Below are positions 21,113 to 30,934 of a DNA stretch of 64,000 nucleotides, piece after piece. Every line of letters starts with the position of its first letter. The first letter of the stretch is position 1. Below the pieces are notes generated by a model. That model did no database searches and had not been told where the DNA came from. It was given only the letters and a program-made list of their open reading frames with translations. Source of the stretch: Bimastos eiseni. Lineage: Eukaryota; Annelida; Clitellata; Crassiclitellata; Lumbricidae. The translations under genes and the position numbers were made by a program. The stretch is taken from positions 26,125,516 to 26,189,515 of the forward strand of contig OY365806.1 of assembly GCA_959347315.1 (NCBI GenBank). The letters run 5' to 3'.

Positions 21113-21695
21113 CAGTGGTTTTCAAACTTTATTTTTATTTTAGCAATAGATAAAATATCGAATTTTACCGTGCGTACCACCAGCAAAAGATCAGAACAAA
21201 AAACAACAGGTGAGTGCGAATTGTCCTTGTAATTGGTTTTTAGGAAAGCTTTCTCGGTTCTCTTGCAGGGTCTGAGGCGGATCACGGCCGGCGAATCCCC
21301 AGTCGACAATGTAGATTAGAGCATTGATGACAAATGATCTTGTTTTGATGTAATGTCATAGTTGAAATGTAAATTAAAAGAATTCAATTATAGGCTTAAA
21401 AGGACTTTTCGCAATATGTGCAACACACTTTTAAGCATTGGTGTAACTGAGTATTAGAGTTGCAAGTAGACAAATTTAATGGTTAATATATAATTTTAAG
21501 AATGTAGTCATATCAGCAAAAAGGAAAAATAAAATCTCTATTAGAAAGTGGTAATGTGAGCTGTGTGCTTGTTTCATCAAACTCAGATTTCCTACATTTG
21601 TTTTAATATTTGTCAGTTTCAAATGCAAATCTGGTTCGATTTGTAACATCTGGTGTACCACTAGTCGTACATGTATAACCGATTGAAAACTATTG
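21113..21695. mobile_element. hAT element just upstream of the receptor gene
   Basis: Left end CAGTGGTTTTCAAAC, right end GATTGAAAACTATTG, inverted with a few changes, a classic hAT terminus. Both ends carry a GTACCAC word in opposite orientation. Flanks CTCTATCT and CTCTAAGT agree at six of eight bases. It ends 92 bp before the first start codon. Confidence 0.7.
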
Positions 21696-21747
21696 CTCTA
21701 AGTAACATTCCTTGCCTTACTAACTATACACCCTGTGTGTTTTGTAG

Positions 21748-21786
21748 GTTTTTTAGTGCCATCTTCCGGTTGGTACCCTGTCTCAT
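21748..21786 (+). other. 5'-UTR part of receptor exon 1
   Basis: An acceptor-like TTTTGTAG ends at 21747, so a non-coding exon may precede. A stop TAG in frame with the coding sequence lies at 21754-21756, so translation cannot start further upstream in this exon. Confidence 0.5.
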
Positions 21787-21919
21787 ATGATGAGTGCACC
21801 TGTAGCACATTGTGAACGTGACCTCTTCTATGATTTAACTGTTCAAAATTGTTTGCCCTGTGCGAATATCTGCGGCCGAAACGGACTCAACAGAGTGGAA
21901 TGCGAAGATAAATGTCCAG
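21787..21919 (+). CDS. Receptor exon 1: BCMA/TACI-like cysteine module
   Basis: Two adjacent ATG codons, then SAPVAHCERDLFYDLTVQNC and the remaining four Cys. Six Cys in the BCMA/TACI spacing within the first 43 residues. Donor GTATGA, one base left over. Confidence 0.85.
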
Positions 21920-24900
21920 GTATGAAACCAAAAGCACTAGTGTAATAAGGAAAGCTTTTTGAAATAATTTGCTATATACAAAGATACAAAGATCTATCAT
22001 AAATACATAGATAATAATAATAATAATGCATACTATTACTGCTGCTATTAATAATAATCATAAGTATAACAATAATAATGTGTTTCTATCCATTTGTGGG
22101 CACATTACTCGTCTAAAGGACGAAGACAGTTGTATTTTGTCATATTGTTATTGGTTAGTTCTGGCACTATATGGCTTCAAAGTGCGCAATGCTTTGCACT
22201 GAACAGGCTTTCTGACTACTTTTTGCCACTGCTTAGAGTTGGCACTGTGGTTGGATGCAAAACTGCATATACAACCATTTAAATTCTCTTGACTTTGAGC
22301 CAGTTGGCAGTGGTTTTAGAACAGACTTAACATCTTGTGAAGCACTTTAGTTTAGGAGACGCCTTAAGACTTTGCTGTTCCCTTGTCCAAGCACAGACGT
22401 CCATTGCTTGGTTACATTACATTTTATAACACAAAATCGTTTTAAGCCTTTGTTGTGGTCTGTTATTTAATTAGTAGCCAGATATTGGCATTCCTGGCCA
22501 GCCTGGGTTGCCATATAATCTTGGTTTCTGGAGATCCAATGCAGACTTCTTCCTACTTCCAATTTGTTGCCATGACAATCCACCATCTTGGCAAGTTTAC
22601 TTATTGAGGAGCCAGACATCTATGAAGACACACTGTTCAGAAATGTTATCTACCTTGCATGGAGATTTTGTCCTTCGGTTAAAAAATAAATTCATAATGT
22701 TGATTTATAATAATAATAATAAATATAAATTATAATAATAGTCATTTTTTTGATTATTGTTATGGTATTAGTTATAATAATAATAGCAAAGAACAATAAT
22801 GATGTTATTATAATTGTTGTAATGATATTAAATGGGTGGTTTCGTAGATTTTGCTGAATATGAGGAACCATCAACGACTGTTGTGTCTCTGGCCTTGACT
22901 CTTGGCCCCATGAAGTCGATCGACATCTGGGTGACCCTGACCGTGTTCTCTGTCATACTGGCAGCTGTGACTGTGATCGTTGTGATGATTATCATTGTGA
23001 AGAGTCGTAAACTTCTTCATCTTGATCGTAAGTAATTGTTCTAAACTTCCAGGAATATGAAATTTTCTTGAATTAATTTATTTAAAATGAAAAAGTGATA
23101 AAGATGGAGAGAAAACTGTTTAATTGCACATATCGTAAATTGAAAATGAGTTATCCAGAGATGAGGTAGTTTGCTATGGTCAAACTGTACAATTTATATA
23201 GCACTACTTCAAGACTCATCAGTGCTGACTGACCTCTTTGATTTTAAATGTAGTTAACCCTACCTAGCTTTATCTTATCTAATTTATTTGATTATTTTAC
23301 TTAAGTTTATCTTACCTTGCAGAATCGAATCAAGGCCTGCTTCCTCGACATGCTGAGGATGGCCTTTCACCAGACAACATTGAGATAATGATTGAACATA
23401 CACAATCAGACATTCCTCAACCACTGACCAGCAACATCATGTCTCTCAACCCTAAGCTTTCCTCAAAGCAATGCAGTTACCCAAACATCCTGTCAAGTCA
23501 CCTTGGCAACCTCAGTGACATGACAGCCCCGATTCCTCGATCACAGACTCAGATCTTCGACGAGAGGGACGATCAAAGAGCACTTTCTCAGATCTCGCTC
23601 AAGAGCGATTCGTCACTGGCTGGCCATGCTTGTGAAGCAGACATTCCTCAAGTTCGAACTTTTTCTGGTAAGTCAAGTTCGTGGGTATCGTGCAATTGTC
23701 TAATAACTGGCTTGCTAAACTGTCAGTTCAGAGACTCAAATCCCTGACAGGGCAGATGCTTAGCATTTGCAGTCAGCTGCAAAATTAGCCTGCTCATTGT
23801 ATACTGTCAGCATGGAGAGAGATCAGACAATGATTGAGAGAACTGGTCTCCTGCCTCTCACAGAATGAGGCTAAAAAGTGAAGTACACCAGACCAATCAG
23901 TTGGGTCAATGCAAATCCATTCTTCTTCTTTTAGTCCTTGTGTTATAAGTTGACCTTATATAAATTCTTGATAAGGTCAGTTAATCTTCCATGTCCTGCA
24001 GTGGAACATAGATTCTTTGTATGCTCGTCATCCCTTGAGCTTGAGATGGTTAGCACAGATATCTTTATCCTGTACATCATATCCAATGTTACTTCCCTAC
24101 CTAACCTAGCATTTATTAATCTAGCTTTCAGTTACATTACCATCTAGCCTTATGTTAGCGTAAAGGCATGGATGACTTCAGTTACACGTGTGCTTATGTT
24201 AGTTATTGTACGTTTATTTAGTTATTATCCTATAACTGTTACTAAAGTTTCACTAAAGCTTCTGTATCGCGTGGTTTATAGGAAACAGTCTGACTAGCGT
24301 CTGTTCTTCCATATACAGCCTCTTTCACATGTTTGGCTGGCTTAATAAGTAAGTGGATTTCAGCTTTTACTTACACTCTATGCATAGGTTTATATTTAAA
24401 TAAATTATTTATATTGTATCTATTTTTTAACATTTTAGTATAAATGCATTGAAGCACACAGGTACAGAATTTGCAGTTTGTAATCTAATTTGAATGTCTG
24501 TATGTTTCTCTCTATCTAACACAACTTGAAGTTAAATCTCCTCTCTGGTTCTCTCGACTGGATATTGTTCTTTACATAGTATCTCTGAGCAATTCATCTG
24601 ACTTAATGCAGCATTCATGAATATGCTATTGCTCTGTGTTGAGCTATTAATTAACAGTTTGGTGGTATTGAATTTAAGGAAACAAATGTTTTTGACACAG
24701 CCAACACTGAAGCATGCATGTGTTTGTATAGTGTTGCATTTATTGTTAAACCACTTCAGTATATTAAATTATTAATAATAGCTCATGAAGACAAATAACT
24801 GTATGCTGTGCTCGACTTTTAAGTAGCTGTTTATAAATTTTTTTATTTTCTGTCCATTTCAGGACTTGTTGGGTGATGGAGTACAGCGAGGACGCGAATG

Positions 24901-26587
24901 GCCTTCGCATTGGAGTTGAGGGCATAGCAAAGGCCATGGCTGAAGACAAAATCCGTCACAAGGGTCAACACCTTCCAAACTTCCATTTTGTAGTGACAAC
25001 AACGCCCACCAGAGGTCGGTTCGTTCCTTGCCCCAATTCGAACCGCCACTCCATGCATCAGAGCTTAACCACAACCCTCAAACCTGGATCTATCATATTC
25101 TCTGATGCCATGGAAATGGATCCAGTTTCGAGAAAGTCTGAGCCCGGCTATGCCACATACAGTGGAGCAGTGAGTGGACTGTGCGTTGGGGCAGACGTGG
25201 GTCTGACGGTGGGACATCTGTACGACAATGTGAATCAGAGGTTCTTTATTGAGAATCGGACGGAAGGGGGATGGTGTCTGCAGAAGTACACTTCAGTGAT
25301 TCACAGGTCCCTTGGACAGGTAACTATATGGGGTCAACGAATTGGGTTTCTTGAGTGGGTTAACTGGCGAATTCACGGATGGACAGATACACTTAAAAGT
25401 TGGCAGATTGGGTGGATAGGACAGTGGGTACATACTATACACTGTGTGGGTGTATTGAAGAGTGGATGTATATTTGCTTGGTTTGGAGGGTGAGTGAATA
25501 TTTGGTTCAATTGTAGAGTGAAATATGGGCAATCAATGATGATGCTATCATTCAGTCATTCATTCATGAGATTTTTATAGCACCTCTTTATGTTAATATA
25601 CAGAAGCATTCCTGAGCCAACCTGGGATAAAAAAGAGACATCCACAAGGCCATTTCTAGCCTGCGAATGAATTGTCACTATTTTAGGCAGAGGTAGTACA
25701 GAAAAGCAATTTTTTCACATTAGGCTGTGATGTGGGGGAATTTCGGTCATGACTTTGCTTTAATTCACTTTAATTTCACTTATAGTGACCTTCTATTTGA
25801 TGTTCTATGAATTGTGAAAACGACAGTAACAGAAGTCAGTAGATCAGAAGCACTGTAGAACGGCTATTTTACATTGAAAACAGAGGGAGCATCGATGTGG
25901 TTGGTTTCAAGCATAGAACTGGATTGGAGTGACATCTGTTCTTGCAAAGTTATGTCCAGACGGCGACCACCACAGAGTTAATGTTACGCTTTTGTGGAGC
26001 ATGTATAGAGGCATATTACTAAGTGTGTTACAGTTATCTGTAGCTTTCTTTTAATAATTTGACTAATGAATAAATGATTGAATGCATGCATGTTTTAGGT
26101 AACCGCCGACCTTGCCTTGCTTCACATGGCGGTTCCAGCCGATAATACAGTTACCATTGGTGGCCGACGGTATCGTTTGAGTCTCTTCAAGGCGGACCTC
26201 AGCCCAAAGTTACCGGTCATTGTCCTCCTAAAAGACGGTTCGTTGAGCGAAGGGATAATCGCAGAGTCGATGTGTACTCTCAAGAAAGACGAGCTCTACA
26301 ACACCCTTCGTATCATCCGAGCCGAGGGTAGACCGGAGAAGATTGCCGGGGAGGGTTACAGTGGGGCATTGGTGCTTTCACGGCCTGTGCCAGAGTCAGG
26401 GTATCAATTGTTTGTCTATGGAATGGTCATTGGTTACTGGGAAAGCGATGAAAAGGATCGATCCCATACTGTGGCAACGCGACTTTGGAACATTCTGGAA
26501 ACTGTTTCTAATTTAGAACATGGAGTTGAGTTCAGTTGGAGGAATGAATTTAAGATGGATTCAGGATATCAAAGTCACCTCATATAA
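21787..26587 (+). CDS. BCMA/TACI-like receptor fused to a trypsin-like peptidase
   Basis: Six exons (21787-21919, 22848-23027, 23323-23667, 24282-24348, 24863-25319, 26099-26587) give 1671 nt and 556 residues with every junction in phase. Residues 9-43 form a cysteine module C-x12-C-x2-C-x3-C-x9-C-x3-C, the spacing of BCMA and TACI (TNFRSF17/13B), with their aromatic-Asp pair (FYD16) but not the full Asp-x-Leu. No signal peptide precedes it, as in type III BCMA. Residues 71-95 are one membrane helix followed by KSRK. Residues 97-241 are a polar Ser-rich linker. From about 335 to 510 a trypsin-like domain shows LTVGH360, TAD398LALL and GYS482GALV, a spacing of 38 and 84 residues as in S1-fold enzymes. 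Predicted topology puts the peptidase in the cytosol, so ligand binding could control proteolysis; that is inference. The alternative is two transcripts, with the peptidase starting at Met247. Confidence 0.8.
21960..22847. other. Receptor intron 1 with LINE-like relic and AAT repeats
   Basis: Around 22330-22400 the plus strand reads FRRRLKTLLFPCPS, like the end of a LINE ORF2. AAT/TAA-rich runs occupy 22010-22080 and 22705-22830. Confidence 0.45.
22848..23027 (+). CDS. Receptor exon 2: stalk and membrane helix
   Basis: The first two bases complete Asp45. Reads FAEYEEPSTTVVSLALTLGP (stalk), then DIWVTLTVFSVILAAVTVIV and VMIIIVKSRKLLHLD: a 25-residue hydrophobic helix with a basic stop-transfer end. 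Donor GTAAGT. Confidence 0.88.
23323..23667 (+). CDS. Receptor exon 3: cytosolic Ser-rich linker
   Basis: 115 codons with no recognised fold, rich in Ser, Pro, Gln and Asp (for example QISLKSDSSLAGH). It begins QSNQGLLPRHAEDGLSPDNI. Such tails usually carry docking or phosphorylation sites; I claim no specific TRAF motif. Acceptor TTGCAG, donor GTAAGT, one base left over. Confidence 0.85.
24282..24348 (+). CDS. Receptor exon 4: short linking exon
   Basis: 67 nt with acceptor TTTATAG and donor GTAAGT. It is needed: exon 3 spliced straight to exon 5 gives a stop after four residues (GLVG), while this exon restores phase and adds NSLTSVCSSIYSLFHMFGWL and NK. The hydrophobic middle is too short for a clear second membrane helix. 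Confidence 0.75.
24863..25319 (+). CDS. Receptor exon 5: peptidase N-terminal half with His
   Basis: Reads TCWVMEYSEDANGLRIGVEG at the start; the peptidase fold is recognisable from YATYSGAVSGLCVGADVGL and LTVGHLYDN, placing His360. Acceptor TTTCAG, donor GTAACT, ends in phase 0. GC content and long open frame stand out against the flanking introns. Confidence 0.88.
25320..26098. other. Receptor intron 5
   Basis: Repeats of GGATGGACAGATA-like GGATGG/GGTGG words at 25375-25495 and a LINE-tail-like TTTTTATAGCACC at 25573-25585; otherwise nothing seen. Confidence 0.4.
26099..26587 (+). CDS. Receptor exon 6: peptidase C-terminal half with Asp and Ser
   Basis: Begins VTADLALLHMAVPADN (Asp398) and contains KIAGEGYSGALVLSRP (Ser482), then LFVYGMVIGYW, the usual strand after the active Ser. 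Ends SGYQSHLI and TAA. Acceptor TTTTAG; the intron splits the domain between His and Asp. Confidence 0.9.
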   Translation, partial: VTADLALLHMAVPADNTVTIGGRRYRLSLFKADLSPKLPVIVLLKDGSLSEGIIAESMCTLKKDELYNTLRIIRAEGRPEKIAGEGYSGALVLSRPVPESGYQLFVYGMVIGYWESDEKDRSHTVATRLWNILETVSNLEHGVEFSWRNEFKMDSGYQSHLI

Positions 26588-27470
26588 AGAGGAGTTTTAT
26601 ACACATGGACCAGTGTGATCTTAGTGATACCAGTGAAGTTAGTAAGCAAATCGTACTCTTGTGTCCTTTGTTTGATTCTAGAAATGCCATGGTGCTCAGT
26701 TTATTCCCTTTCACCAATACTAAACCAGCAATGGACAACATTGAGGTCCTGAACAGAGGCACACGATTACCGATTACTCACCTTGGAGTTTTTGTTGGTG
26801 CCAAAGTTTACTCCTTGGTGACAATATTCCACACTTGAAGTCATTACTTTATGGACCAAGCATTTTTCCAGACACACAACCATCTGGTGATCTAAAGCTG
26901 ATTTATTTCCATGTTCCGGTGCCTTTGAAATTCTTATTCCATACTTGCTTATCTAAACTTGGAAATGGCATCACCAAAAAATGGCAGTTGTGGAGTTTAA
27001 TTGACTATAGGTAGGTTGCTTCTGTTTAATGACACTTCCATGATAGAGCTGATTGGCATTGATCTATCCGATCTAGCCTTGTGACTGGCTCCATCCGAAA
27101 ATGGTAGTTTTCAAGTTACCATGTCATAACAAAGCCAATCCTCCTATGGACAGTAGCTGAGTTAAACTGTAATTAGTGTAAACCTATTGAATGGATGTTA
27201 ATATACTTAAACAAGTGCCTACAATTTCAGCCAAAAATTGATGTATTATTATTATTGTTATTACATTATTACTTCTGTTATTATATATAATGGGGGAATA
27301 TTGCTTTCATTCAATCAATGGTGTCCTCAGTAACTAGTAAGAACAGAAGCAGTTTCTGTAACAAGTTGTTGAGAGGCAGCACCAGACATTTCCAGATACT
27401 GAGAAGTCCACTACTCATCAGTAATGCTATACTCATTTGTTCATGGTTAAGTTAACAATTGTGAACACTT
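26588..27470 (+). other. Probable 3'-UTR of the receptor gene
   Basis: Follows the stop without a further open frame that fits. No AATAAA is seen before 27470, so the end of the transcript is unknown. Confidence 0.35.
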
Positions 27471-27484
27471 TCCATGCATACAAT

Positions 27485-27980
27485 TACACTATCTGGGGAA
27501 CTCGGCGTTGCATGAGTTGAGAGAAGTTTTTGGCCGTGGAGAGCCGGAAGACGGCAGCCATGGGGTTCACCAACCCCTCTACCAAGTGTCCAAGTTTCAA
27601 GTGAATAGCTGTAAAAGTGTGAAAATGCATAAATGGAATTGTGTATAGACACTGATGTGTACAAAGCATATACCCACTGTGCAAACGATGGCCTACTACT
27701 GCTACCTGTACGATATCTCCCAAACCGTCCATGACGGTGTAAAAGAAGAGGTGTGGCAGATATCGCATGCACATGTCGGTAAATGTACAGCAGGTGACAC
27801 GCTCCTGGCGACTGAAAAGGAAACTTCCTTGGGGGTCCTGAGACAAGTTTTTGGTCCTGGAGACCAGGAAGAGGGCGGCCGCGGGTTCACCAACCACTCG
27901 GCTGCGTGTCCGTGTTCTCCAAGCCAATGGCAAAGGTTTCAAGTCAATAGCTCTAAAACTCTGCAAATGCATAGCCAGAC
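27485..27980 (-). repeat. Two diverged copies of a 170-bp unit
   Basis: Copy 1 (about 27500-27640) and copy 2 (about 27820-27980) share GGGTTCACCAACC, GTTTCAAGT.AATAGCT and AAATGCATA in the same order. A minus-strand frame (27484-27972) stays open through both and repeats the pattern AI.LK then NP/EP.AA.F..S...N.SQ. It could be a repeat family with a chance frame. Confidence 0.5.
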
Positions 27981-27989
27981 AGACGCACA

Positions 27990-30877
27990 GAATCTTCCTT
28001 TTACATATAGATTACTTAGGCTATTGATGCTGCATGCAACTTTAACATTGCCATGCTAAAAAATTTCACCAAGCTGAGCCAGCAGCAAATATTCACTGAT
28101 TGATACCAAAATATGCCTCCTTGTTATCAATATCCAAAAGAAACAAATGTAGAAATGGTCCTGGAATTGCAAAATTCTGTGAGCTATATCATCTAGTTCT
28201 CATTGCTGTCATATGGAGGAAGCCTTGAGTTGCTGATTATTACTATAATTATTATTATTTTTTTTTAAATTCTGTGCTGTCCACATCATGATGTCTGCTG
28301 GTTCTTTTGAAACACATCACTTTCTCATGTCAACATCTCACGACAAATTAATTTTCTACAAATTGTATTAGTTACAAATTACATCATTTAAAAACTCCTT
28401 TGCAAGAGCTGATCACACTTGAAAGTGTTACATGTTGATGTAACATACATCAGTATTTCACATAAAATTCTACTAAATATTTTTAACATATTCATAACAA
28501 ATTCAAGAAAATCATGCAAAAAATGAAATTATTGTAACATATTAGAATCAGCATATAACTGTAACACTGTAAAATGTTACAACTTTAAAAAAATTTAAAA
28601 TAAAGTTTTAACATATTAGAACTCAACATAAATTGTAACAATAGAATTTAACATAAATTATTCCATGCAGTCAAGTAAAGTAATGTATATAACAAATTTG
28701 GTGTAAATTTATCAATCCATAAATAGGATTGTAAATAGAGTAGTAATTCTCATTATAACAATAGTAATAGTATTTATTTTATATACAAAAGTAGTAATAA
28801 TAACAGTGATTATAAATAGTAATAATAGTATTAATAATAAAGATACCAACAATAATGGTAATATTACTATTAATAATAAACACATTTATTACTAATAATG
28901 GCATACACCACAGTATGAAAACATTTTAATAAAATAAAAGCGATAAGAACATCTATTAAATACTCATAACCGTATTCTCCAAAGATTTGTTGTTACCCAG
29001 TGCCACTTTAGCCAAGTACAACATAAATCCAACAACCAGACAACAACCGTACACATGCATATCGTCTAAGTAATGTCTTGAAACAGCAGCAGACACTAAT
29101 GTGGACACCAACCATCTATTCCATAATAAAGTATTGAAGACTTTAAAAGATGGTCCAAGGTACATAGTCTTCACCCTCACAAGAAAAATTGCATTTCAGC
29201 AACGTAGGCATCATGGCATTTATATAGCACCATTCTGAACTTTTCCTAAGCATTTAATATTCCAGTTACAGCCGATGCCTAAATCTGGGTTCAATACCCA
29301 GAAGTAATGAAATGCATTATAATGTGATGTAATCTATAGCTAAATGAAAATGCCAATGATGTTAGACTAGAATGTGATTTAGGGTATATGCAGAATTGGG
29401 ACGAAGACCTACATACGTTATGGGCAGCAGTGAAATGTTTGACAAGAAAGCATTGTCGATACAAGGGTCTGAACCAATTGGAGAAAAGACCCATGCAATG
29501 GAATGAAACGTATGTTGAAATTGTATTTTCAGTGGATGTAGTCTGAACAAGTGAACATGTAGGAGTAACATCTACAGGCAGGAGCACAGCATACATAGAT
29601 AAATGTTTTGTGAAAATTTGAATCTGATATGCAAGACTACATGCACATGTATTGCCATACATGTGCATTCAAAAGATTAAAAACAGTTTTGTACATTTCA
29701 ATACACAAATTGTCATGAGGCTAATTATATCTCTACCTGGAAGTTCATAGCCCCCAATGTAGGACAATGTACTGTCACCAGTACAAAGATTGCACCTCGA
29801 TTATATACATACATATATATATATATATATAAACATATATTACTCTGCACACTTGTTATTATGGATGCATGGTCAGTAAATCTGAATCTCAGGTGCAAGA
29901 AAAACATGCACTAGAAAACGTTACAAAGGGTGCTATGCAGGCTAAATACACACATTTGTTTGATTACAGCCCCAGCAAACTACTGATTAAAACATTATAC
30001 CTGCCACATTAGTGTCCACTCTGACCAGACACTGCCCTTCAACTTGGCTTAAAAGATTCTTTATACAGATTTCACAAATTCGACAAACAAGAAAATTCCT
30101 ATGATGTCTAAAAGGCAAGGAAAATAGTCTGTTGAAAAAAATTAAAAAATGTTACTTCCAACAACAAAATTCTAATCCTTAACATCCAGCACCAACTAGC
30201 ATCGACTTCAGGTAGTTGTAGCACATTTCTATAGTAGAGCTATAAACTGAACTAACAACAGATGGCGTTAAGTAGTCGTGTGCTTCACTGGCAAGCAAAT
30301 GAACCTGCGTACAAATCATCATTTCATAAGACAAGCGCCAAACCAGTTAGCTACTGCATTATGCAGGTGCAGTCTTAACTCGAGTGCAACACATCAACTA
30401 AGTTTAGATGCTCAGAGGTGGCAGTGATCACTGCTTTAGAGGTCTAGGTGCTAGTAGTGGCATTGGGAGAGTGATGTTAGTTGAGTTAGTAATGTGGTGT
30501 TAAAGGTGTAATTGGTGGCGCTGGTTGCCAATTGTAGCGGTGCTAATGATGGTGGTGCTAATGGCATATGGGGTGGTGCTGATGGTTGTTGTAATGTTAA
30601 GGTGGCTTTGGTGTGGTGTTAATGGTCAACCTGGTGGCATTGGTAGAGTTGCAGATGAAAAGATTGGCAGCTGTTCATTGATTGAGCACCACCTTAGTGA
30701 TTTGGTCATACTAATCATGGTGCCATTACGCTGGTGGTGAAAACTCATTAAGTTGGACTGGCACCATTTGCCTTACAAGCCAAGTGCTCAAACAGTCAAA
30801 CAACGAAATTGCCAGCATTTGCTCAGCCCCATAAGAAAGTAAGTAGATGGGTAGTCAGCTGGTTCATCTTCGTATCT
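27990..30877. other. Convergent intergenic and probable 3'-UTR region
   Basis: Between the converging receptor and QSER1/PRR12-type genes. Holds AACATATT-rich and AGTAATAAT-rich low-complexity DNA (28400-28900), a LINE-tail-like TTTATATAGCACC at 29219, (AT)n at 29812-29831 and GGTGGTGCTAATGG-like degenerate units at 30470-30760. No coding exon seen. Confidence 0.45.
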
Positions 30878-30934
30878 TCAGTCGACCACTGCGCTGTTCG
30901 CTTCGTTAAAGAGTCCTTCCAACATCTTGAAGAG
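30878..30934 (-). CDS. PRR12/QSER1: QSER1/PRR12-type last exon
   Basis: LFKMLEGLFNEANSAVVD then TGA. Acceptor TGCCAG. Phase 0. Confidence 0.75.
   Translation of the reverse strand, partial: LFKMLEGLFNEANSAVVD

Noticed and set aside
24863..25493. Peptidase exon read through its donor to 25493 as a stand-alone 206-codon gene
   Set aside because: The read-through part after Gln394 is repetitive intron sequence, and the Asp and Ser of the triad lie in the next exon at 26099.
28400..28900. Possible coding or regulatory block in AACATATT-rich DNA
   Set aside because: Low-complexity only; no frame, motif or conserved element to support it.
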